Made by a program: the position numbers and the translations under genes
Notes under the pieces: model-generated
Told to the model about the DNA's origin: nothing
Database searches by the model: none
Seen by the model: only the letters and a program-made list of their open reading frames with translations
Assembly (NCBI GenBank): GCA_940337035.1
Contig: CALNHX010007708.1
Coordinates: 1-64,000 of the forward strand
DNA length: 64,000 bases
Source: Agriotes lineatus
Taxonomy: Eukaryota > Arthropoda > Insecta > Coleoptera > Elateridae
Reading direction: 5' to 3'
Part shown: one piece after another, positions 55,738 through 64,000 of the stretch
How the letters are laid out: each line of letters begins with the position of its first letter
How positions within the stretch are numbered: position 1 is the first letter of the stretch

Positions 55738-56403
55738 TTAAATGCAGTTCTCATTCGAATTAGGGGGAAAGAAATACATGTTATTCGCTAAAAGCGTGCT
55801 CTGAAATTGAGTTATACGATGAAATAAGTCCCATTTGCTATTTTCACAATTAGTTAACATGGCGGCAATGCAAAAGGCAATTAGCGCAAGCGACAACTGA
55901 GGGTTGCTAAATAAAAGATATGGAATTTCCACAATAGCTTTGTAAGCGCGGGAGGCAGGATACAAAGTGCTATCGGCACCTACAGGTCGAATTACTTTCA
56001 CCAGCAAGGGGCCCGGAATATCGCGGTTCACAAGTTCGATAACACAGCGCACAAGAAACGTTTTGACCTTATGCGTTCCGGGACCAGCAGCGGCAACGAT
56101 GTCCGTATGTAAATGCTCGAACCTGGAGGATGGTGGTACAAAAGTTCCAATTGGAGCTGACATGTGGCTAGGTTTCTTTGAGCGTTGGTATTGCAAACAG
56201 TTGCAGGCCCATTTTCTGCAGTCTGATTTCACTGATGGCAGAACATTGCGTTGAGTTATTAATTTGATCGTCGCGTTGATTGCAGAATGCGACAGCTGAT
56301 AGAGCGAATTAAATACTGATTTACGGAACTGCTGTGTAATGAATGAACGTGCAATGCTGGTGAATAAATCGCAATAGATGGCGACGTTCTTGTCTGATAA
56401 CAC
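55738..56403 (-). pseudogene. Gypsy integrase N-terminus fused to unrelated sequence
   Basis: The first half reads LYQLSHSAINATIKLITQRN, VLPSVKSDCRKWACNCLQYQ, RSKKPSHMSAPIGTFVPPSS and RFEHLHTDIVAAAGPG: the H2C2 zinc region and the first catalytic D of a gypsy integrase. After AAAGPG the frame continues for 100 codons (for example RDIPGPLLVKVIRPVGADST, AIVEIPYLLFSNPQLSLALI) with no similarity to integrase, so the remainder of the catalytic core is gone and other DNA is joined in frame. Confidence 0.7.
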
Positions 56404-56855
56404 AACTTGTCGTAACTGTAATGGTGGGCTGCCTTAGAAAAACATTTGCAATGCATCGTCAGTTGATTGCGACTTAGCCACTGCCTGGAAATTGATACCT
56501 CGGGAGAGTTCTTCTATCCTGGCTAGCGAGTCTGCCACGATATTGTTTTGTCCCGAAATGTGACCAATGTCCATCGTATACTGGCCGATAAAATCAAGGT
56601 AGGTATCTGAATTGATGTGGGAAACATTTGTCTGTTTTCAGAAGAAAAGCAAAGGCTATCGGTTTATGATCAGTGAAAACAATAAATTCTCTGCCTTCAA
56701 TCTTGCTAAAATGTTTTGCGGCTTTATAAATTGCTAGAAGTTCTCTGTTGTAGGCTCCGTACTTACTTTTGCGCAGTGCTCAACTTTGCAGAGAAAAAAC
56801 TAGGGGTTGCCAATGGTCGTTTACACGCTGTTGTACGACTGATCCAACTGTGAAG

Positions 56856-57904
56856 TCAGACGCACCTGTAAAGATAGACAGAGGTGCGTCCGGGACTGGA
56901 TGGGCTAATAAACGTGCGAACGCGACTTTTTTTGCAAGCCTCGAATGCTGCGACGGTTGCGTCTATCCAGATTGGAATTTTGCCCTTGATGTTGCTCTGG
57001 AGCAGGTAGTACTTGAGTGGTGCTTGAATTGTTGCAGCCTTAGGGATAAAGTGACTGTAGAAATTTAGGGTGCCTAAGAACCGGCGAAGTTCTTTCACTG
57101 TATTTGGGCGGGTGTAGTTCCTAATACTCGTAGCTTCGATTTTCCCCGGGAGAGGTTGAATTCCATGTTCCGATACCGACAAACTCAGGAATTGGACTCT
57201 GGGTTCTCTGAAAACACACTTGGAAAGGTTAATAAGTACAACGTATGATTTTAGGCGGTCGAAAAGCTGCTCGAAATGCTGTCGGTGTTCTTTTTCGGTT
57301 TTTAATGCTAGAAGAATATCGTCGATGAAGACATGTAGGAAATCCACCCCTCTCAATACCTCATTTATAAATCGCTGTTAAGACTGAACTGCGTTACGAA
57401 GGCCGAATGGCATCAGCGGAAACTCAAACAAACCGAATGGGGTGGTGATAGCGGTTTTACAGATGTCTTCCTCTGTAACTGGGATTTGGCGATAAGCCCG
57501 CACCAGGTTACGGTAGAAAATATTTTCTTCGCTTGGAGGGTTTGGGCGAAGTCTTCTATGTGTGGCAGGTACCCGTCGGGGATAGTTCTCGCGTTTCCCA
57601 TCGTCCCCTTTTTTAGGTACGATGTGTAAAGGAGATGATCAGCTGGTTTCGGAAGGACACACCGCTCCCATCTGTAACATGATGTCAAATTCTTGCTTGG
57701 CCTGGTTGAATCCGGGCCGGTGCTAAACGCCTGGTTTGCTGAATATGGGGAGTTCCGGCGTTGTGTGGATGTGATGCCTGGTTTGGTGCTTCGGTTCCAG
57801 TGGCGTACCAGAAAGTTTTGTGATCTCCGGGTACTAGGAGGAGTTGGTAGGATGGCGACCATGATTCTGAAATTGCTCGAATCTGCAGCAAGCAGGAATC
57901 GCAC
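56856..57904 (-). pseudogene. Gypsy reverse transcriptase, several frameshifts
   Basis: 57904-57413 holds, across frames, the entry of RT including a WRSTKPGIT-type linker, NARTIPDGYLPHIEDFAQTL, QAKKIFSTV and the end HSVCLSFR. 57356-56856 gives RGVDFLHVFIDDILLALKTE, the catalytic box (F-I-D-D in place of Y-V-D-D), then HFEQLFDRLKSYVVLINLSK, CVFREPRVQFLSLSVSEHGI, PNTVKELRRFLGTLNFYSHF and the connection to RNase H. RNase H codons, also broken, extend to about 56460 (for example YGAYNRELLAIYKAAKHFSK). Confidence 0.8.
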
Positions 57905-57931
57905 TCCACTACCTGGCCCTGAGTGGTGAGG

Positions 57932-58219
57932 TTAGTGATCCCGTCGATAATCCGGTGGTTGCGGATGTCGACGAGGAATCCATAGTAGTCGACTCCAATA
58001 ATGGGTTTGCACACATAGAACATAACGAAACGTCATGTAAAATTGCGTCGGAGGCCGAAATTTAGACGGAGTCTCGAAACTATACGGAGCGATCGTGGAA
58101 CCATTTGCCGCACATAGCTCGTAGTGAGTTTTTATACGGCGTCCCGGGATTTGCGTGCTCGGAAACACGCACAGATCGGCACCAGTGTCTATTAAGGAAT
58201 GCATTAACGTCTGTAACAA
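57932..58219 (-). pseudogene. Gypsy aspartic protease fragment
   Basis: SLIDTGADLCVFPSTQIPGR carries the DTGAD active site, followed by KTHYELCAANGSTIAPY. An upstream piece in another frame (KPRRLFVTDVNAFL) is the normal lead-in. After FYMTFRYVLCV the flap region loses its frame. Sits between Gag and RT as expected. Confidence 0.8.
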
Positions 58220-58541
58220 ACAGGCGGCGAGGTTTTGCTTCGGGGTCGCTAGCCACCATTAGCGATTCGTCTGGTCGTTTACCGAAAGACGTAGTACACT
58301 TTCGTGTTTCCGAATCTACGGTGGTGCTAGCACGCCGCTGTTCTCGCCAGATTAGCTGCGATGTTGTAAACGCATCGCGAATTTCGGTTGTCGCGGCGCG
58401 GTCGATAAAGTTGATTGGAAACTACTGTTGTTGCAGAAATTTCTTAACGCCACGACTTTGTTGCGTCAGCAATCTTCGAGGCTACGAAGACGGTGAGCCT
58501 TTGGAACATTGCTTCCATTGGATCTACCTGGTGCACCTCCG

Positions 58542-59089
58542 TTATTCGTCCACGGATTGAAGTTTCGCGATGGCGTCGGCTAAAGTTGCTACATCGTCGA
58601 GGGCGGCTAAAATTGTCTGTGTAGCCGCAGGCAAGCGGCCTAGCCAGAGGGGGCGAAGGACGTCGTCAGGGACGACGATTCCGGTTAATCCATGTATGTG
58701 CCTGAGAAGTTGCGACGGAGTTCGTAGTTCGCTTTTCACATTTACGTACTTCTGGGTTGGAGGCGGACGCGTTAAAATGTCTCTTACTTTGATCCTGTAC
58801 TTTGGTTCGAGATGGCCTGCGACGTAACTAAATTTTGTTTCATCATTTATTACCACGATTCTGGATCTTCAGCCAAAAAAAGTGCCAACCGCACCGCTAC
58901 AGGATCGAGAGCGGCGGGTGGTATAAACACCGCGGGCGCTGAACCAGGATTTAAAAGCGGATATGTTGGCATCGTCGCGGTTTTCATTGCCTTTGTCGTA
59001 GACGCGTTTTTGGTTAGAGCTTCGGTGAAAGTCATTACTGTCTTGGCGTTTGGTAATGATTTATATTTAGGGTAACTGAAAATTAACAC
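58542..59089 (-). pseudogene. Gypsy Gag fragment
   Basis: 59089-58850 ends with PPAALDPVAVRLALFLAEDP, ESW; after a deletion, 58856-58542 gives ETKFSYVAGHLEPKYRIKVR, DILTRPPPTQKYVNVKSEL, SQLLRHIHGLTGIVVPDDVL and LWLGRLPAATQTILAALDD. This is the LP.F...DP..WF......KF..V...L......VRD...PP...Y..LK..L capsid-like Gag shared by many insect gypsy elements. The Trp-Phe-containing middle and any zinc knuckle are missing. Confidence 0.8.
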
Positions 59090-59090
59090 T

Positions 59091-60844
59091 AGCTTAGGTT
59101 GCTAAAATGATTTTGTACTTGGGCAATATGCAAAGCGAATTTAATTTAGTTATATTATCACGTCGGCGTGATCAATTTATGAGTGCGTGCGTTCGCGAAA
59201 GGCTCAGTCCAGAACGAAAATACTTGTAAGCCGGTGGAATCGTTTATTATAATGCGAGATGCTAGGTAATCGTACTCACCGGAGATTGGGCTCCAGCTGA
59301 AATAGTTTTATGACAATTCTGTTACTTATAACCACAGGGGTGAATATCCTTCTGTAGAATCGCAGTCCCGTTATGTTGGAAGGTTGTAGCCGCCAAAATG
59401 ACCGGCAGGCTAAAAGTGCAACTGTAACTTTACATTTACAAATGTTACCTGGCTGCAAACCTTTGTAAAGGGTGGTCAGCGAACTGCGAATTTTACACAA
59501 GAAAAAAATCCGTAAATGTTATCGCCACAAACAGTATATATTACGATGACAGAGCTAAGTTTCTATTTTAATTTTCGGAATTTAATTTACTATTAGGTTT
59601 ATAGCTCTAAACATGCACCTTTTTGAGACTCTTGTTTAAATTATTAAAACAAACACCAATTAGCACAAGGTTACTCTTACACTACTGCAAAATATTTTAA
59701 TCTGAACTGAAATTTATCTCAGGGTTTACAAAGTATATGAGTTTAACGTGGCTTTGCTCATATACAAAACTTATTTTACTCAAAAAGCAGAATTGACAGC
59801 AAACAACTCAGTAAAAATTTAAAAGAACACATTGAGCTCTACCTTGCTTATTCTCCCGTTGGCACACACTTCACACTAACTACCTTTGCCCATCAAACCA
59901 TCTTGCTTGCATACCTGGAAGTGCACACCAAAGCTAGATAACTCTTCGTCACTCCATTTGTTTTCTTTTTGTGGATAAGCAAATATATCTGTTACCTCAT
60001 CGACTGCCCATATAATCGTAGCTCTACAAGTTGTCTCGTTGCTCACAGATTGCCTCAGCTTGTTGCGATTATAGGATTTTAACTTTGCGGTTTTCTACTG
60101 ACACCTTCCAAATAAATGAAACACAGGTAAACATCAAAACCATTTAATTAGCCTTACAATTCCGTTTTTATAAAAAAAACAGCTTAATCATATGTATTTT
60201 AAAGTAAAAAATCTGCGTGTTATCTTACACTTTCAAAATATCGAAAGATAGAGCACAGCTCTGCGAATGCTTAGGTACATAGTAACTGCAATTTGTTTTA
60301 AAACAAAAAATTGATCCTAAAATATACAGCAAAAAACTTATTTTTTAAATTAACTAAGCAAATTTAACTAACATGGACTAAAATAGGCACCACATTTCCC
60401 TCTTCTTCATAAATGATACCCCATAGTCAGTATCTAGCGAAGGGAGGGAATATCTGGAAGAGGGGGACGAATTTCACTCAGAGAATTGAAATTTCATGAA
60501 CATTTACGAAGACGTTCCATGAAGCTTAGGAACGATGGTATCACACTTTGGTTTCACTAAGATGCACTGTCCAGTGTGAGGAAGCCCAACCCCAAAAAAT
60601 GGTAAAAAACACGTTTTTTTTCTCAAAAATGGCTTCAACGATTTTGATCATTTTCACAGATGACAGTTCCTTCTTACTGATAAGTGATACCCCATAGTCA
60701 GTACTTACCCAAAAATTCTAGAGAGGGAGATATCTGGGGGTGCAAATTTTATTTCAGTGCTGAGTTTACGGGGTATGAGATCTTGAGTTGCGTGAGGTCA
60801 TTTCTTAATGGAATTTTACCGTATTTAGTTGAGAAAAGGTACTT
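59091..60844. other. No gene seen; paired GATACCCCATAGTCAGTA repeats
   Basis: Contains whatever remains of the gypsy 5' region near 59100-59500. GATACCCCATAGTCAGTA occurs at about 60414 and 60688, about 273 bases apart, with GGGAGGGAATATCTGG and GGGAGATATCTGGGGG following, which looks like an old tandem duplication. Confidence 0.4.
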
Positions 60845-60850
60845 TTTATT
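60845..60850 (-). terminator. Candidate poly(A) signal of the zinc-finger gene
   Basis: AATAAA on the minus strand about 135 bases past the stop codon at 60984. A second AATAAA lies at about 60750. Confidence 0.35.
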
Positions 60851-60859
60851 TTCAAATTT

Positions 60860-60983
60860 CAAGCCAAATAACTAACCAAATCACTTTTCCGTGTTGCTTT
60901 GAATACACAAACAAAAACTGAAAGTTTTTCTTATTCATGAGTCCTCGTATCTAACTAAACTACTTTCTTATGTTGCTTTGTAT
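60860..60983 (-). pseudogene. Relict zinc fingers just past the stop codon
   Basis: In the frame one base off from the end of the gene at 60984, EKMFLNSFICKYKAT, stop, ESSLVRYEDS reads as a finger, and VCVFKATRKSDLVSYLA (about 60912-60862) as another. Both follow the C.YKAT.KSSLV.H and C.FKATRKSDLV.H patterns of the intact fingers but have lost Cys/His ligands. They show that the protein once had at least two more fingers. Confidence 0.7.
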
Positions 60984-62525
60984 TTACAAATGAAGCTGTT
61001 CAAGAACATTTTCTCCGGTATGAGTTCTCATATGTGCAACTAAACTACATTTCTTTGCTGTTCTGTATTCACACGTACAGCAGCTGTAAGGCTTTTCTCC
61101 TGTGTGTGACCTCATGTGTGCAACTAAATTACTTTTGTGTGTCGTTTTGAAATCACACACAGAACAAATATATGGCTTCTCTCCTGTGTGAGTCCTTATA
61201 TGTGTAACTAAATGACTTTTCTTTGCTGCTTTGTATTCACAAACAGAGCAGCTGTAAGGTTTTTCTCCTGTATGAATTCTTATATGTTCAACCAAACTAC
61301 TTTTATTTGTTGTTCTGTATTCGCAAGCTGAGCAACTGTAAGGCTTTTCTCCTGTGTGTGACCTTACATGTGTGACTAAATGACTTTTGTGTGTTGTTTT
61401 GAAATCACAAAAAGAACAAATGTAAGGTTTTTCGCCTGTATGCGTCCTCACATGTGTAACTAAATGACTTTTGTAAGTTGTTTTGAAATCACAAAAAGAG
61501 CATAAATAAGGCTTTTCGCCTGTATGAGTCCTCACATGTGTGACTAAATGATTTTTCTGTGATGTTTTGAAATCACAAACAGAGCAAGTATATGGCTTTT
61601 CTCCCGTATGAGTCCTCACGTGTCTAACTAAAAGACTTTTCCGTGTCGTTTTGAAATCACAAACTGAGCAAACATACGGCTTTTCACCTGTATGAGTTCT
61701 CATATGTAGAACTAAACTACTTTTCTTTGCTGTTCTGTATTCACAGGTAGAGCAACTGTAAGGTCTCTCTCCTGTGTGTGACCTCACATGTGTAACTAAA
61801 TTACTTTTCTGTGTTGCTTTGAAATCACAAAAAGAACAACTATACGGCTTTTCTCCTGTGTGTGACCTCACATGTGTAACTAAACTACTTTTATTTGCTG
61901 TTCTGTATTCACAAGCAGAGCAACTATAAGGTTTCTCTCCTGTATGACTCATCATATGTGTTACTAAATTAATTTTCTGTGTTGTTTGGAAATCACAAAC
62001 TGAACAAAGATATGGCTTTTCTCCAGTATGAGTCCTCATATGTGTAACTAAACTACTTTTCTTTGCTGATCTATATTCACAGGCAGAGCAACTGTAAGGC
62101 TTTTCTCCTGTGTGTGACCTCACATGTGTAACTAAATTACTTTTGTGCGTCGCTTTGAAATCACATACAGAGCAACTGTAAGGCTTTTCTCCTGTGTGTG
62201 ACCTCATATGTGTAACAAAATGACTTTTGTGTGACGTTTTAAAATCACAAAAAGAGCAAATATAAGGCTTTTTGCTTCTGTGAGTACTCACATCTGTAAC
62301 TAAATGACTTTTCTGAGTTGTTTTGAAATCACAAACAGAGTGAATATAAGGTTTTTCTTCTGCAGAACTTGTCAGATGTGTAGCCAAATTTGTACCTTCG
62401 ATGTTTTCTTGTTTGATGTATAACTTTTCAAACTTTACATTGTTATCCACGTTCTGAGATGTGCATGATGTAGTTGGTGTAGAACTACAAAATTTACTAT
62501 CGGTGATTTCTGGTTTGATGTCCAT
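60984..62525 (-). CDS. C2H2 zinc-finger protein with 15 tandem fingers
   Basis: 513 codons from ATG 62525 to TAA 60984, uninterrupted. Residues 1-56 form an acidic/Ser-Thr-rich leader (MDIKPEITDSKF, FEKLYIKQEN, typical of insect C2H2 proteins). One degenerate finger follows (IHSVC, with Cys changed to His, and LVTDVSTH, with His changed to Asp), then 15 regular 28-residue fingers C-x2-C-x12-H-x3-H joined by HTGEKPY linkers. Two finger types are mixed, CDFKTTxKSHLVTH and CEYRTAKKSSLVTH. The likely role is nuclear, sequence-specific DNA binding; targets cannot be read by eye. No KRAB, BTB or ZAD domain is present in this exon. The C-terminus GENVLEQLHL is abrupt: the linker HTGE runs into a frameshift, and relict fingers continue downstream. 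A first exon with ZAD could exist upstream, but no acceptor is compelling. Confidence 0.9.
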   Translation of the reverse strand: MDIKPEITDSKFCSSTPTTSCTSQNVDNNVKFEKLYIKQENIEGTNLATHLTSSAEEKPYIHSVCDFKTTQKSHLVTDVSTHRSKKPYICSFCDFKTSHKSHFVTHMRSHTGEKPYSCSVCDFKATHKSNLVTHVRSHTGEKPYSCSACEYRSAKKSSLVTHMRTHTGEKPYLCSVCDFQTTQKINLVTHMMSHTGEKPYSCSACEYRTANKSSLVTHVRSHTGEKPYSCSFCDFKATQKSNLVTHVRSHTGERPYSCSTCEYRTAKKSSLVLHMRTHTGEKPYVCSVCDFKTTRKSLLVRHVRTHTGEKPYTCSVCDFKTSQKNHLVTHVRTHTGEKPYLCSFCDFKTTYKSHLVTHVRTHTGEKPYICSFCDFKTTHKSHLVTHVRSHTGEKPYSCSACEYRTTNKSSLVEHIRIHTGEKPYSCSVCEYKAAKKSHLVTHIRTHTGEKPYICSVCDFKTTHKSNLVAHMRSHTGEKPYSCCTCEYRTAKKCSLVAHMRTHTGENVLEQLHL

Positions 62526-62557
62526 TACAGTTGTTTATAGGTCAAAGTCCCTGTTAA

Positions 62558-62578
62558 TTATATATAAGCCAATGGAAA
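62558..62578 (-). promoter_or_regulatory. Possible TATA and CCAAT-type sites before the zinc-finger gene
   Basis: On the minus strand ATTGG (about 62574-62570) is followed by TTATATATAATT (about 62567-62556), roughly 30-40 bases before the ATG. The position is short for a promoter with a normal leader, and AT-rich DNA yields such sites by chance. Confidence 0.2.
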
Positions 62579-62689
62579 TAAATATCTTCAGACCTAGAAC
62601 AAAAGAAGATTGCCATTAACCTACGATAAAATTATATGGCAGCATTGAGCATACAACAGTAAAATTTTAATTTTTCTATAGCACATGTT

Positions 62690-63058
62690 AAAGTGTGCTT
62701 TTATCAACTCAAAACAAAAGGTCAAGTTTTACTTTAACAGCAAGGGTAGATAAAGTAGCACTTTAACATAAAGGATAGGTAAAGTCATTTAATTTTCTAA
62801 CTTTTGTTTAAATTAAATATGACAGCTGCGCATTATCGTAGCAACCCAATCTAGCTACTGACATTTTGAAATGTGATTGACTGTCCTTATTTTCTTTTGA
62901 AATGGTTAAAGTTCTTGCTATAGAAAAAAATATTGTATTATACACGACGATAAAGTTATTTCTATCCACTCTTGAATCATTAACGTCTCGACGTTAAACG
63001 ATTCACTCGTAGATAAAATTTAACTTTATCGTCTTGTATAATAAATTACTATTTATTG
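62690..63058. mobile_element. MITE, ACAAGACGATAAAGTTAAATT family, copy C
   Basis: Inverted relative to 21089-21450 and similar over its full length (AAGTAGCACTTTAACA, TTGCTATAGAAAAAAT, CTATCCACTCTTGAATCATT, TAACTTTATCGTCTTGTATA). It gives the second full-length copy of this family. It lies 165 bases upstream of the zinc-finger ATG. Confidence 0.75.
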
Positions 63059-63267
63059 TAAATTTTAACAGCTTGTCACCGCTAAACACTCTAATAGGCG
63101 GAAGTAAAAAAAGTAATGATAATCTTGCAACACTTTAATATAAGCAGGATAGCAAGCTGTGAATACCCAAAATAGTTTGCAACCAATAGCATTCAACAGG
63201 CCAGTTGGGCTACTTAGACGGAGGGATGGGTTAACAGTAAAATGATCAAAACTGCAGTGACTTTATA

Positions 63268-63630
63268 TGAGACAGTGGCGACAATAGAGTGTATTCTTTT
63301 TAGTGGTCGCTCTAATCGGCCGCCATTAAGAGGCAAAATTTGTTGATGCTTTTGTTTGTTTATACCAAATCGAGGTTAGCAGGTTAGGTTTTGCGTCAGT
63401 TTGTGTCAAATTCGAGGTTAGCAGGTTAGATTTTGCGTCAGTTTGTGTCAAAACTGACGCAAAACCTAACCTGATAATCTCGAATTTGACATAGACTTAC
63501 AGTGCCACCAACATATTATTTAAACGTTGTGTAACCATGACCATTCAAAAACGTTCAATTCAAATTAAAGTTAGTAGGCCATTGGCCGCCATTTTGTGGC
63601 AAATTGTGCCTATTGTCGCCACTGTCTCTA
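63268..63630. mobile_element. MITE with GACAGTGGCGACAATAG ends, carrying a nested MITE
   Basis: GAGACAGTGGCGACAATAG at 63268-63286 is matched in inverted form at 63612-63630, and GGCCGCCATTAAGAGGCAAA near the left has a counterpart (TTGGCCGCCATTTTGTGGCA) near the right. The interior is interrupted by the 63350-63515 element. Confidence 0.65.
63350..63515. mobile_element. Palindromic MITE, GTGACACTGTAAGTCTA family, copy 3
   Basis: Contains AATCGAGGTTAGCAGGTTAG and GTTTTGCGTCAGTTTGTGTC twice in tandem, then AACTGACGCAAAACCTAACC and TTTGACATAGACTTACAGTG. The doubled left part distinguishes it from copies at 2878 and 21757. Confidence 0.75.
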
Positions 63631-64000
63631 TCAAGGCACTGTAATCAAAACCAAATAAGAGCGCCACCAACTTGCTTATTAAACAACTGGCGAATCTAAG
63701 TTGGAAGATTCCCGGTGATCTGGTAATCACACCTTACAGTGGAAGGAGACATCCCAAAAATACATTAAACAGATATAGGCGCTTTGATAAGCTATAACCT
63801 GTTATAGAAAAAATTCATAAATACGGTGCTATTAACATGGTATTTATTTCCACTAAATTCAAACAAATATCATAAGAGGACAGTTCCTTATACCACAATA
63901 AAATGTTGAATCTATGATATCTAACGACAAGGTACATAAGTAAATGAGGCAAACTCAATACCAAACCACGTAGTGTACACATATAGTGTTTACAGCATAT
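63631..64000. other. No gene seen
   Basis: Non-coding AT-rich sequence to the end of the window. Confidence 0.4.

Larger units (their letters stand above)
55738..59090 (-). mobile_element. Ty3/gypsy retrotransposon, broken copy
   Basis: Gag, protease, reverse transcriptase, RNase H and integrase segments appear in that order on the minus strand, which is the Ty3/gypsy order. Every domain has frameshifts, stops or deletions. I could not pair long terminal repeats on the two sides or fix a primer-binding site, so limits are those of coding similarity. Confidence 0.8.

Noticed and set aside
55500..60100. Long terminal repeats of the gypsy element
   Set aside because: I compared both flanks by eye and found no matching pair and no clear primer-binding site, so LTRs are not reported.
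1..64000. CRISPR arrays, rRNA genes, complete tRNA genes or a bacterial insert
   Set aside because: No regularly spaced identical repeats with unique spacers, no rRNA-like stretches and no complete cloverleaf were seen; coding style is that of an insect nuclear genome.

Overview
The window looks like nuclear DNA of an insect, most likely a beetle. It is AT-rich, the host exons are short and bounded by GT/AG splice signals, and the repeats are typical of large insect genomes: RTE and Jockey LINEs, Penelope, Ty3/gypsy, mariner/Tc1, hAT, Helitron and Academ-like elements, plus many palindromic MITEs. The species call is an inference. There are no bacterial operons, rRNA genes or CRISPR arrays. 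Most of the 64 kb consists of transposable elements inserted into each other, with a few host coding pieces between them.

Layout. 1-660: decayed C-terminal part of an Academ-type XPG-like nuclease gene. 0.9-4.2 kb: hairpin and nested MITEs and a deleted mariner-like element. 7.2-8.4 kb (minus): terminal exon of an unrecognised Ser-rich host gene with a possible first exon, next to a tandem 121-bp repeat and a GC-rich block. 10.4-11.4 kb: deleted mariner-like element with perfect ends. 13-16.7 kb: AT-rich DNA with small hairpins. 17.0-20.7 kb: a giant fold-back element split by a 1.4-kb insertion that carries a GC-rich 30-bp minisatellite. 22.9-23.2 kb (minus): a convincing host exon. 24.1-29.8 kb (minus): an RTE-like LINE whose endonuclease codons are split by a 2.5-kb Academ-like insertion, which itself contains a Helitron and a 405-bp hairpin. 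31.9-35.2 kb: Tc1 relic and Penelope fragments with hammerhead-like motifs. 35.7-38.2 kb: second, badly decayed RTE-type LINE. 40.9-46.8 kb: Helitron, 1.57-kb inverted repeat, MITEs, pogo/Tigger relic, intron-bearing hAT-like relic. 47.8-49.9 kb: Jockey-type LINE with ORF1 and the start of ORF2. 53.2-55.5 kb: a palindrome made of two mariner 3' ends, then a mariner relic. 55.7-59.1 kb (minus): broken Ty3/gypsy element. 61.0-62.5 kb (minus): intact 513-codon C2H2 zinc-finger gene. 62.7-63.6 kb: nested MITEs.

The only complete host-type gene is the zinc-finger gene. The other host pieces are exons whose partners I could not place. The most informative points are the nested insertions, where removing an element restores a reading frame, and the variety of palindromic elements. 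All names come from reading translated motifs and pairing ends by eye; no database search was possible.
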